Positions 16,323 through 28,012 of a DNA stretch of 64,000 nt are shown in pieces. The stretch is from Temnothorax longispinosus. Lineage: Eukaryota; Arthropoda; Insecta; Hymenoptera; Formicidae. The notes under the pieces were generated by a model. That model searched no databases and was not told where the DNA came from. It was given only the letters and a program-made list of their open reading frames with translations. Position 1 is the stretch's first letter. Every line of letters begins with the position of its first letter. Made by a program: the position numbers and the translations under genes. The stretch lies in the NCBI RefSeq assembly GCF_030848805.1, contig NC_092361.1, positions 6,076,001-6,140,000 of the forward strand, in the 5' to 3' direction.

Positions 16323-16973
16323 ATGCGACACCGGAGGAGGACCACGGAGAGGAGAAGGTCTGGGAGGCATCAGGTGACGGTGGAGCAACCGTGGGGTGAG
16401 TACTTGATTGTTATTCGTTTATTATTTTGCTGTCCTGTGACAGATTCTGCCACTTTCTCAAGCGCGACGTGATTTGCCCTTACATTTTACTCGAATCATT
16501 AATTTATTACTCGTACAATACAAGTATCGATTATCTTGGGCACTGCAATGCTTTAATGTAAAAATATTTCTGTTACAGATCAACGCAGGGTTACAACTTA
16601 TAACTCCGCTGTTGCGCATCGGCCGGTGAGTGATTTTTTTCATTTTAACGCGAATTAAAATCAAAGATAAAAATATAATTAAAAAAAATATTTTTATTTT
16701 TGTTTCTTTGATTTTAATTCACGTTATAACTTATTTAAGGACTATATTCGGGTGGGAATCGCGATGTCATTCGGCTCCAACGCGATGGCGGTAAATCAGC
16801 CGGGAAAAATGCTGGAACAACTGCTCGCGGAATTACATTTTTGTTCGCCATTGCGTACGAGCGAATACGAGCGAAGCTCATGCGGCAATCGAGAAAGCAC
16901 CGAGATGTCTGAGCACGCTCGAGCGACACTAAAGTCAGATCGTAACGTATGGTCGAGTTTAAATGCCCCGTAA
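16323..16973 (+). CDS. Hypothetical small protein, three coding exons, no known family
   Basis: I do not recognise this protein. The exon chain 16323-16395, 16579-16625 and 16740-16973 gives a continuous 117-codon frame. Donors are good (GTGAGTAC, GTGAGTGA), acceptors plausible (TTACAG, ATTTAAG), and phases agree at both junctions. A poly-A signal AATAAA lies at about 16989, only 16 nt after the stop. The N-terminal 25 residues are strongly basic (RHRRRTTERRRSGRHQ). The rest is mixed, without membrane segments or repeats. A 5' leader with its own splice donor lies upstream. Alternatively this is a non-coding RNA with a chance frame; protein conservation would decide. Confidence 0.35.
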
Positions 16974-17469
16974 AAGGTTGGGCAAGACAATAAAATAAAT
17001 TTAAGTAAATTATATATATATAGAGGATGGTTTACCAACTTCGGAAGAACTGTAACGGTAAAACATGTGACTGATTAGCTGACTAGGGGAAGTTTAATTT
17101 ATTAAGCGTGTACTTAGATATTTAGATCAAATATATAATTATACACGTAATAAAAAATGTATACGTGAACAACAAGAAAATGTATTTGGATGAGGCTTTC
17201 TAATCTTTTTTTTTTATCAAAAGGGCTATATAAACATTTTTGTAATGATCGGTGGTTGGATGAATTTTATTTTTAGAAATCTTATAAGAACAAAATATGT
17301 TTACTTTAAAATTCTTTTATATCGTTGAAATTTCTTGGCAGGATAAAATTTCGTCCTTCCATGGTTATCGCGGCGTCCGCACGCAATCTGTGGCGCCACA
17401 TGCCGGGATAAGCGCTCCTTCGAATTCTTATAGATCGGCCAGCCTTTTTTTAAATTTGTCGTGATATTT

Positions 17470-17472
<3 letters not shown>

Positions 17473-17520
<48 letters not shown>
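17473..17520. repeat. (CA)n microsatellite
   Basis: About 24 uninterrupted AC units in intergenic DNA. Confidence 0.95.
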
Positions 17521-17522
<2 letters not shown>

Positions 17523-18292
17523 CATAAATTTTGAACGTAATTCATTTGTTCCGCTTCTACATTTTAAGTAACCGCTTTTAGTATTTTTTTTTAATTGAAC
17601 GAAGCAAAATGCGTAAAGATACGCACGCGTGCATTTCTCTAGGAAATTACTATTCCTTATTTCTGAGTAACGTTTTCGTTAACATTCGTGTTGCAACGCG
17701 ACTACGATGGTCGAGAAAGCTTTAACAGCGCGGATCTTCTTTAATCAACGCATAATTATTGCATAATTTCGGACTCGGGAAACTCGGATGTACTCCACCG
17801 TTGTAGAAGGACTCATAAATCAACCACCTAGAATTCTAAATGTAGAAATTTATGGAACAACAGAGGAGGAAAATGCTTTATGATGCTTTTGCACGATCGC
17901 TAACGTATTCCACGCAAGAAACTGCTGACATCGACAAAGTATAATTTTCATCCAAATTCTACACGTTTTACCGTTAATTTAGAATAATTTATATATGATT
18001 AGATACGTAACTTTAGATAAGTAATATTTAATTAAAAATATGCAAATACGTCGATATAATTTCTTTTAATCTTTTAGAGAGGGGTAATTTGTTCATTTAT
18101 TATATATTTCCTAAAACTTTTGCGTATATAATCTCAATTGTATTGGAGATTGTTTAGCGATCGTGCGGAAAATACCGGCATTCTTTACACACTTTCTAAG
18201 TTCCTAGAACATGATAGAGTCTTAAAAAAGTTTCAAAATCTTTTGAAGAGTGTATGTTGATAGAGCGATCGTGAAATGCATTCTACAGGTGG

Positions 18293-18293
<1 letters not shown>

Positions 18294-18330
<37 letters not shown>
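18294..18330. repeat. (AT)n microsatellite
   Basis: About 18 uninterrupted AT units in intergenic DNA. Confidence 0.95.
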
Positions 18331-18333
<3 letters not shown>

Positions 18334-20560
18334 ACGGCAACTTCTTCATAGGTAAACATCTTATACTTGCCATAATAGTGATTTTTAATACAAAATTTTG
18401 AGTGAAAGATCTCTTGAATATATCAATAATATATCATATAATATAACATTTTATATACGAGCTCCTGCTGTTCGGTTTCTCTCGTTCCCTCGATTCGTAT
18501 TGTTTGCTCTTGTAAACTTGAAACATTAATTACTTCCACGAAAATAAAATACGAATTGCATGTATGTACAATTATATTCGAGATTAAAATATAATACATA
18601 ATTTATTAACCAAGCGCGGTTATTAATGCTACCACCCACTCTACAATTCGCGAAAATCTCATCTTAAACTTGTGTTCGTGTTATCGTACACCACCAACAC
18701 TGTGGTCTCTTGCAATTTCAGTTTCGCAACTCTAATCTGCAATTATCGTTCATCAACAAGGTCAACAGCAGCAATATATCGAATAAAATACAGATTTCCT
18801 TCTTTTTCAAGTATAATTTATTATATTACATTCGATGAAAATATAGGCGCTCTTTGCAATTTAATTTGACTCACACTAATAGTCTAAATTTAATTTTCTA
18901 TACCTTCACATTAGTTATAGATATTTTTTATATCAACAACTCTGAAACATCTGGAAAATATGTTTATCCTCAACAATACATCCGCACAATATTCATTTTT
19001 ATCAATCATTCCAATATTCCATCTGCATAAAATTATTTGTATATATTACTATTTATATATATTGCTTAAGCCCATAAAAATATTCTTGTCTCATATATAT
19101 AATTACAAAAAGATCAACGGTTAAGGGGTACGGAACGACAATCGCGAATACACGTAAATATGTCGTAACAACGTTTCCTTTAGGACAAATAGACATTTTA
19201 CAGACCCCTCAACATGTATAATAAAAACATGGAAACATATAGGCTTATCATGATCACCACTATGAGACGAAGACTGTCCTGTTACGAGAATTTATGTCAC
19301 TTAAAAAATTCGCTGTGTATCGTAAAATATCGGAATAACTGTAAGTTGTAAAATTAATAGTGCCTTATGAACTGAGCGTTACACGTGTTTATATCGAACG
19401 ATCGAGCAATTAATAATACCAACGGAAATTTTCTTCAAGTTGAAGACAGGCCGATTGAAATCGATTAATAGCCCATGAAAATTCAATAAGTTTGTCAATA
19501 GGGTCCTCGATGGCATCTTATCGGTGTTGTAGCCAAATGCTATAATATATCACAAAACTCGGGTATAAAAGCAGAAGCAACAAAAAGCACAGAGATTAAA
19601 GATTCTGCAGTCACAAAATATCGGCCAAAGTTTAGGCCCTTATACTTAAAAAAAAAAAATGGCTCGAAATAAAAAATCGCATGCGTTTTCGTTGCTTAGT
19701 TGTCTGCCGAAATATCATTTCTGTCGTTATACGCAAATCCTAACATTCTGTATAAATAAATAACAAAATCAGTATAATATTCGCTAATTAGAATATACGT
19801 AATAAAGTATATCATTATCGCGGAAGTGACATCCAAGTATCTATCTATGGAAAATGATACCTTGGCGTGCATCCTGTGTAAATATCATGTCTAATATTGT
19901 TATACGATCGGACACAATAACTACACTAATATACATCGATTTTCGCGCAGTTTTACGTCATGCAACGAACATTTCTACGACACAGCTCGACGAAAATCAT
20001 CACCATTTCATAATGCTAACACAATTTCGATTACGGGAACAGTTTTCTAAGCCCGAGATCCGAAAGAGCGACGACGGTGCGTTTCAACATGTTGCAACTG
20101 ACGGAACAACGACGGGTAATAGTAGACCATTGGTGTTGCCTCCTGTCGTCACTACAACGAGACGACACGACCGGGTGATCAGTGCTGCACGACGACGATT
20201 CATCCTGAATCGAGGCGGACGACGTGGCCATCGACAGCGGTAGCAGAGTCTGTATGTCCGATGTCAGGCAAGATTTAGCCGCGTGATCGAGATAACAATT
20301 ACCAACAAACAGAATCGTACGTCCTATGAGGATGAAATTCACTCGGCACAGTTCCTAGACCCAAGAAGAAAACTCCAGGATATCATTGCAGATATTTTTT
20401 AGCGCCTTTCTCTCTCAGAGCTGCATAAACGTTCGCGATTCATAAAATGTGACAGTGCTGAAAACAGCAATTTTTTTTTTTTGATAATCGTACTCACCTG
20501 GAAACTGCACGGCGATGGTAAATCCCAGCTGCACGGACGACGATCTGAGGTGGAAATCCG

Positions 20561-23500
20561 TCAGCAATCATTAGTCATATCTTGACACATTCTAGCCTCG
20601 CTGCGTTCGTCAGCCAGAGCGTCGAGAATATCCAGCAAGAGCTCGCGGCTTAATTGTCTTAATTTTGGAAGTCTGGCGACCTAAATAAAAGTGATACTTC
20701 GTACGCACCCGTATAAATATTAACATTATTAAACGTCGAACGTATACCTAAACGTTTCTTTACCTTGCTAAAGTGATGAACTATCAGATTCAAAGCGTAC
20801 TTCTTCATATCGATAGCTTGCATTCTATCGGCTGCCTCTAAGATCTGTATAACATTCTCGAAAGTGACGTTCATCTCGAGATTCTGTTTGCAAAACGCCT
20901 GGAGCCGGTTGTTCGCGAAACCGTAAAACACCGGCGCGGTGAACAGATATAGAGAGTCCTCGGGAGGCATCGAGACATCCGCGAAATAAATATATCTCAG
21001 CAAAGATTGGAATGATTCTGACGATGGTATCATCTCGCCAATTTGTATCTACATAAAAATTACATTCGCTACTTTACAATTTGTACTATACGCGTAAGAT
21101 TATTGCGTTAAAATTTCGCCTTCCCTCGTCTAACAAGAGATTCGTCGACGTTGTGTCTTTTTAAAATAAATTACACAAACTTACGTTCACCGTATTATTC
21201 TCAGGCATAAAGGATCGAAACATTGCTTCGAAATAGGTGCATCGCGCTGCGAGGATGGCCTTGTGCGCCGGTATCGGCACACCGTTCAGTCGCAACGTGA
21301 TGTCGCAAAATTCCCGACCGACGCTCTTCAAGAACGCTTCCATGTCTTGCTCTAGGCTGGTTCCTAGCGAACAAACTCCGTGAAATAAGAGTCTACTCCA
21401 TGGTACACACATATCTCGCGTGATCGGCGTGATACCTACCGGTGACAGATTCATACTCGTACTTCGTGAATGTTCTGGTTTGCGGCATCTGTCGTCGTCT
21501 AATGATCTCCACCATCAACGGCTGATCCAGAGTCTCGAACTCCTGGCTCATCACGATTTCATTGTAATTGTTCTCCTTCACGACGAAGCTGAGACAAAAT
21601 TCCTTGATGAAGTATAGCTTCAAGTGCACGGCGTTGCGCAACGCCTCCAAAACGTTCGCGTGGCTTATGGTTGCCTCCAGGTAGTTGACGCACAGCTGTT
21701 CTAAGCGTTCCATATTAAACTGCACGGCGAGACGATACACGTCCATCATAAGAAGTACAATGCGATTGCTCGGGGGATCCTCGATCTTGTCGTCTGGTCT
21801 CTTGGTAGGATCGATACGATCGGTATAAATGTAGTTTAGCACCATTTTGAAAGCTTCCGGGACGGCATCTTTTAATATCACCTGCAACATGATAGCCAAA
21901 CTTATGAAACCACCGAAGAATAAGTTTTTGTAGTAAATACACTTCTTCAGTTATATTTTCTTTGTCTTTTATAAACTTAAGTAAATCTGGATCACGCACA
22001 TAATTTTGATTCTTAATGGGCTAAGTCGCCTACCTCCAATGGCGGCACTTCATTACTGGACACGAATTGTTGTTCTATATACTTGTCCCGTTTTTCGCGC
22101 GCCTGCCGAATCCGCGCACGGAGAAATTGCGAGCGCGCCGCCACCATGGCTACATGTGCCGGTATCTTGGTCTCCAGCTCGCCCACTATGAATTCTACAT
22201 CGCAGAAGTTAGCATAATGCAACAGGTTTCCGAAATCATCGTGTAATGTACATTTGGGGTATGACGAGAACTGAAAGCGGTACATCTCGGCAGAGCGTAT
22301 ATTGTTGTCCACGGTGCCCCCAAAAATGAACATCGCATCTCCGATTACGGCGGAAGCGTGAAAAAGTCGACCGGGCGGTACCTGTGTGCATTATATGTTA
22401 TAAAAATAAAAACTACTTGTTAACATTCTTTCGTAACGTACGTGTGCCATTGCGAAAGAAAACGTTTGCAGATACATTAAGGTGGATCCAGATCAATCAA
22501 AGAATTACAAACAAATAAATTTGTTTCGAAGAATATGCAAGTACGAATAAGTCCAAATTCACATCGTAAATACTTTTCTATTTATTAAAGATTCGTAAAA
22601 AAAAAGGGCACTTGTTTATTATTCGTTGATCGTCTTTGCTAGCTTGAATTCACCTTTGCAAGTCGTTTACCTGACTGTCTGTGGACGGTAAGATAACATT
22701 CCACGTTTGCGTATCGAGATCGTAACAGTGAAGATCATTGGACAGAGCAGAGTCAGCCGCGCCGCCGAAGACGTAAAGATGACGATCAAAACTGACCATC
22801 GTGTGACCGTATCGTCGTGCGGGCGGCGGCGGTGCGCCACGCAATATGTGTTCCGTCGATATGCGCGTCCACCTAAGAAAAATTAATTTACAATAAACAG
22901 AACGTTAGATACGCGTAATGTACGTCGCAATCTACACGCGTTACAACGAAATTTACCGTCTCTCCTTAAAGTGAAACTCGAAGAGACTGTTGGTTGTCTT
23001 GGCCCCGCTCTGACCGCTGAAAACGAACATAGATTCTCGGGCCACCGTCACGGGAAAATTACAACACGTCGGTGGACATTCGCCAACCTGAGTCACCTTC
23101 TCCCACGCTTTGAAATCGTTAGCCTAATGACAAACGTCGAACAAATTAAATTAAGATAAAGTTACGATTTATGCAAACTTGATATCACATATTTACTGTA
23201 TAAATTTTTTAAAAAATTATAAAGTGTATGAAGCGAATATCTTACCGCTAATGATATTGTCCACATATCATTCAACCTGGCGTTGCCATCGTAGCCCGCA
23301 AATATCCATAATTTATTATCATATACAGCAGCACCATGGGCAGATCTTGGCACCGGAGTCCTACATAAGTATATTACAATTGGATAAATTCAATAAAAAG
23401 TCTTGTGGCGGGAAGCAAAAAAATCTTGTGACACAAGTAATACTTGCACTCCGATAAATTTCCACTCTATCCACTGAGCAGACAAGAAGCGATACTCAAA

Positions 23501-24089
23501 CAGATCATTCTTATTACTGAGATTGGAGTTGGAGTGTATATCTCCGGTGTAACCGCCGAACACAAACATCGACGCGCCGTGAACCACCGCGGAGTGGTGG
23601 TAACGCGGCGCGGGCGGAGTGCCAGTTGCAAACGCTCTGCCCCAGGACTTCTCCTTCACGTCGAAGCGCAGCAGATCGTTCAGCATGCTCTTACCATTGT
23701 CGCCACCGAAAACGTAAATAGCATCCTTGTACGCCACGATCGTGTGTTTGCTGCGCCTGTGAGACAGAGGACAAAGGGGGAGATCAATTGGGCCGCACCG
23801 TTGACAGTCACATCCTCAAGTCTATCGATGAAACATCGAACAAGTTATCCGAATGGAGCTGACAAATGAACGTAAGGATAAACCGCATCGAGATATTCCA
23901 TCAAATTGAACCGACGGTACTTGGAGTCTCCAGGAAACGGCGAACGGTGGGATTCGTTCGAAAAGCGACGGTGCTGATGGACATCGCTTACCTGGCGCCG
24001 ACGAACTCGTCGCACTCCGGCATGCGCTGCCATCGGTGCACCGTCTCGAACGGGCCGAAATCCAGGGTTAGGCACTCCACGTTGTCCAT
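20561..24089 (-). CDS. LZTR1: Leucine-zipper-like transcriptional regulator 1 (LZTR1), kelch-BTB protein, ten exons
   Basis: LZTR1 is a CUL3 substrate adaptor that ubiquitinates RAS-family GTPases (RIT1, MRAS, RAS) on endomembranes. Reverse-strand exons in order: 23992-24089, 23448-23756, 23246-23360, 22957-23123, 22671-22872, 22034-22381, 21440-21881, 21185-21363, 20764-21048, 20561-20680. They sum to 2265 nt, 754 residues (human about 840), with all phases consistent. Six kelch blades are visible (AIYVFGGDNGK, MFVFGGYTGD, LWIFAGYDGNARLNDMWT, MFVFSGQSGAK, LYVFGGAAD, MFIFGGTVDNNIRS). Two BTB-BACK modules follow (CDVEFIVG with YTDRIDP; CDITLRLNGVPIPAHKAILAARC with LRYIYFADVSMPPEDSLYLF). The start gives MDNVECLTLDFGPFETVHRW. 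One intron is GC-AG: exon 2 ends at 23448 before GCAAGT, the only donor that keeps frame into the third exon (giving FIGVTPVPRSAHG). Confidence 0.96.
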
Positions 24090-24690
24090 CCTCGTGCGGC
24101 CGCGGACGCGGACGCGTCTCATTCAACGGCAGGGACGGGGAGAGGTGGAGGTGGGGACGGACGGATCTTGCCCACGGGCCTTAACCTACGACGTCGGGCA
24201 TAACCCTCCGCGACCCGCGCGCACGGGAAAGACGGGAACGAGAACGGCCACGCCGGTGAATGAATGGCCCCCGAGCCCCGAGCCCCGTGTCCCGAGTTCC
24301 CCGACGATGACGACGTTCGCGCGCGCAACTGGGAGACGGCGAGCGCCGTGTCCGGGTCTCAAGCCATCGCGCGCAACTCGGCGCGAGAGATTGCTCCGCT
24401 TGCCCGGAGCGTGCACAGGAACGTCGGGACGATCGGGAACATGTGTGCCGTGGTCAGGGTACGGGTGGATCGGCGGAATCAATAACCGGCGAGCCGCGGT
24501 CGGTCCTCTCGGTCTCTCCCTCCGTCCCGTCCGTCGTCCGTCCGTCCTTCTCCTTCTCACGTGCTCTCGCCTCTTACTGCTTTTTCACCACACGGTGACG
24601 TAAAAAATCTCTCCCCCGCCTGCGCCACGCGCTCGACACCACCACCGCGCGCACGTCGGCATCAATGAAAATTTGCATATAGCTACGTGA
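24090..24690 (-). promoter_or_regulatory. CpG-rich LZTR1 promoter and 5' UTR
   Basis: GC-rich DNA directly upstream of the LZTR1 start codon, ending sharply at about 24660 where AT-rich DNA begins. It contains a CRE/ATF-like TGACGTAA at 24596-24603. Long open frames on both strands are composition artefacts. Confidence 0.5.
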
Positions 24691-24886
24691 ATTATATGTA
24701 TAGCTACGAGGGATCATTGAGGGATTGGACCGTGTGCGGAATCTTCGACTTTTCTATCAAAAATTTTTTAGTAAATAAAAACTACCAATGTTTTAAAGTT
24801 AAACAATATTCTAGTTTTCAAAGACTTGTGTCAAGATATTTGAAAACTATTAGTAAGAAAATATTCTTTGTTGTAAGAAAACTTAC

Positions 24887-25039
24887 TAAGGGCTGGTCTA
24901 CAGTGGGTGTTGTAAGTCGTGAGTCGTAAGAATTGACCAACCACAGTATTATTCTTCTTGCGGTCGAAGAATAATTAACTGTGATTGGCCAATTCTTACG
25001 ACTTACGACCTACAACATCCATTGTAGACCGGGCATTAA
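24887..25039. mobile_element. MITE, PIF/Harbinger-like (TAA target duplications)
   Basis: A ~147-bp palindrome. Left terminus GGGCTGGTCTACAGTGGG, right terminus (reverse complement) ATGCCCGGTCTACAATGG, continuing into TTGTAAGTCG/TTGTAGGTCG. TAA at 24887-24889 and 25037-25039 fits the three-base TWA target typical of PIF/Harbinger. The interior holds ATTGACCAACC and GATTGGCCAAT, CCAAT-like motifs also seen in the unrelated MITEs near 45.2 and 62.6 kb. No coding capacity. Confidence 0.75.
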
Positions 25040-25687
25040 GGAGGTTCGATGGCTTCATCGGGGGGAGTAGTGGGACGCGGGGGTTCTGGCAACAGCGCAC
25101 TAGCGTTTGAAGTAGTGGGAGAGAAGGGGATTGCTCTGATTGGTCGCCGCGTGTATAGTGCGTGCTGCTGTTCACGTCGTTCACGACCGTGGCAGTCTAG
25201 CAGACGAAAAATCAAGCAATTTATGCTTTAATAATTAATTTTTCTAAATTTGTGCGGTAGAAATGTGCGGCAACCTTCCCCTTTATTTCGCTCATTCATT
25301 TGTAAATTATTAAGTTACATGTGCATATTTTTTTTTCCTTATCATTTGCATTTTTTCTTGCACTTATTTCATTCTGAAGGTATGCAATATGTCATTTCCC
25401 ATAAGAACCTATGTTAAAAATGCAGCCAGTTTCATGAAATTTTAATATGTTATTCTGGAATGCAAAATAGAATTATGTGAATTTTTTGGGAATTTTTCAC
25501 CGTCCCGTTTTGAAAAAAATCTACTCCAAAAATTGTACTTTTAAAATTTTTGGAGTAGTTTTTTTTCAAAACGGGACGGTGAAAAATTCCCAAAAAATTC
25601 ACATAATTCTATTTTGCATTCCAGAACAACATTAAAATTTCATGAAACTGCAGGCTGCATTTTTTTGTAGCCACTGAACCTCCTTAA
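25036..25687. mobile_element. piggyBac-type non-autonomous element with TTAA target duplication
   Basis: TTAA at 25036-25039 and 25684-25687 bracket inverted ends GGAGGTTC(GA)TGGCTTCA and, reversed, GGAGGTTC(AG)TGGCTACA. This is the hallmark of piggyBac superfamily insertion. The inner part, about 25421-25663, is a second long palindrome (CAAAACGGGACGGTGAAAAA facing its complement). No transposase frame. It directly abuts the preceding MITE, sharing the TTAA/TAA. Confidence 0.7.
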
Positions 25688-25689
25688 AA

Positions 25690-28012
25690 GAAATAAAATA
25701 AAAGAAGTAAGTGTTTTCTTATGTAGAATGATTATTTTTCTCTGTGTATTTTACCTTATGTTTTGTGATCCATTGTGATCAATACATGTTGTGATGAATA
25801 CATGATGATTTATCTTTATCATATCCAATCTTCTTTCTTCGGGCCAGATCGGACCTACCTTTGTCTTTTGGCCATGTACAATCTGGTCTGGCATTTCGAC
25901 CAGATCAATAGGAAGGAAAAAAATACACTTCGACACAACTATTGAATCTTTTCTCATGGAAGAAACGAGATACTGAACGGAAGGTAAAACGAGTTTAAGC
26001 AAAGAGGGGGTAGTAGCCAAGTGAAAAAGACGAAGTAGCTGTTACTCCTATTTAGATATTGAAATTGTTTCTTGTAGATTGCTGTTGTTTTTAAGTGACG
26101 CACACTTGATAATTGATATACAATCTCTTCGAGAGACGCTCAATATCACATGATTTAGCTTCTCCCTTACGTTTATTTTACATACCGTAAGAATAAATTC
26201 CGTCCAGTCATTCGTTACGTCTACGAACTTTCTTTTAGGTAAAATCTCTAGAGGTTTATTATTTCCCACTTATTAAATTATTAAGTTCTAACATCCATCG
26301 AGGCCGCCGCGCAAGCCAATGTGCCAATTACGCATCGCACAAGGACGCCGTGCAAATGGGGAGAATGGGGAATGTTAGAGAATAAAGAAATTCCAAAACA
26401 ATTGAAAATATGTCAAAGAAAATTAAACGATTTTCGTTTTGTTCTTCGATTAAAAAAAACTGCTATAATTAAAACTTCTAAGATGCTATGTGACATTAAA
26501 TGAATAAAGTTATGCTATTATTTTGTTATTCAATAACAATTTTAGAGAGCGGTGCCAGGAAAGAGCCCAATGGCCCGTTTTGCGGCATATTTCTTACAAT
26601 CTTTGACTGCATACGTTGACAACGTGTTAATATAGTTATTGAATCCTTTCTCATAACCCAGAAATAACTGGAAAGTTAAATTGAGTTTTTAAACAAACGT
26701 TTTTAAGCGAACAAGAACGTCATTCCCATTTCGACGTCTGAATTGCGCGATGTCAATTGCATATCCAAGCGTTAAATAAAAACTTGTCTTTAGAATGAAC
26801 GCAGCGATTTAAAATCCATCATTTTTAAACGTTTCTATGTTCTATGCTCTTATACCTCATTAACGCATTAAGCCTGGACAAGGCAATTGTACTCAAGATC
26901 TTCTCTCTTTTTTGGTCGTTAGATAGGCATTGTATCCGATATTGGGAAAAGGAGAGGAAAGACGCCAACTTGTACTCTTGCACATTCCTAGTTTCTGAGC
27001 TCGAAATCAATTTCCAATTCTTCAATTCTTCAAACATTTTTGTTCTATCGTAAGGCGCCTAAATAAACTCCTTTACAAAGGCGTCTTAATACGCTAGCTG
27101 CGGCCCTACAATCACTATGTAATCTTAATGTAATTACTCTAGTAGGCCTTTCTGTTCGTCGCTTAAAAGTCCAAGCCAAAATCTGTGTTTAATATCGCAC
27201 GCGGCTGTCCAGTGCTACGTTGCGATATTAATCGTAGACAACTCGGACTTAGTTTAATTATTACAAAGAGACATCTACGAGTTACAAGAAGATAACGAGA
27301 TAAAAGTAGCGATACGGTCGTGGTACAAACTTCACACGTTGATTTCGAATGGCCCCAATCTGAAAATGCAGAAACAACGACGGACATTTTCAATCTTATC
27401 GATATCATTTTATGGTACGACGTGTCGATGACGTCTTACCGATTGTAATGTATTGTTTGACTCGCGTTGTAGGATTCCAAAGAGTGCGAGACAATCAATC
27501 CTCGAAGATCAATGCTCCGCGAGTTTTCTATGTGATAGCGTGTGCAGCATTCACACATAGAGAGAAGAATGCATCTCGTTGAGCATTACATATCACGTAC
27601 ATCCATGTCGACGGTGTGGTCCATACCAAAAGTTCTTCTTTCAGGTCAATTCGCAGGTCATTTCTACGAGAATAGCAATGAATTATTGACGAACTTTAAA
27701 AAAAATATATCAAATTCAAACTCAACAAAAAATTTGAAATCAATATATATTTGACGAATCCCTATCTTCTACATTTTTGCTTGACAAATAATCACAGTTT
27801 CATAAATTTCTGATTATTCATTAATCTATATTTAATTAACACACGTTCTTGTATTTTTTATTTTTTATTTACAGAATAAAACGCTGATTTGTGAGCTTAC
27901 ATTAATTTCAGATTGATAAACAACAGATTATATTGTTACTTATTTGACAAACAGATTGTATTAAAATCTCGATTATATTAATTGGCGGAAAATTAATAAA
28001 AAACAATCGTAC
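25690..28012. other. Intergenic DNA between LZTR1 and the PLEKHG5-like gene
   Basis: I can support no exon. The 3' end of the PLEKHG5-like gene must lie in this stretch. One in-phase candidate terminal exon follows an acceptor CACATAG near 27529 and would add KTRGALIFED before a stop, but nothing confirms it. Other reverse-strand open frames (25751-26020, 26048-26269, 26825-27037, 27163-27408) show no recognisable motif. Confidence 0.35.

Larger units (their letters stand above)
16974..20560. other. Intergenic AT-rich DNA and probable LZTR1 3' UTR
   Basis: No gene is supported. It contains a (CA)n microsatellite at 17473-17520 and an (AT)n microsatellite at about 18294-18330. The part nearest 20560 is probably the LZTR1 3' UTR. 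The longest open frame (129 codons near 19.9-20.2 kb) has no domain and no splice context. Confidence 0.45.

Noticed and set aside
23866..24603. 245-codon forward frame opposite LZTR1 exon 1
   Set aside because: Antisense to a conserved exon and its GC-rich promoter, with no domain.
27436..27530. Last coding exon of the PLEKHG5-like gene
   Set aside because: An in-phase reading gives only KTRGALIFED then stop, and a longer frame (NSRSIDLRGLIVSHSLESYN) is out of phase with the previous exon; no family match.
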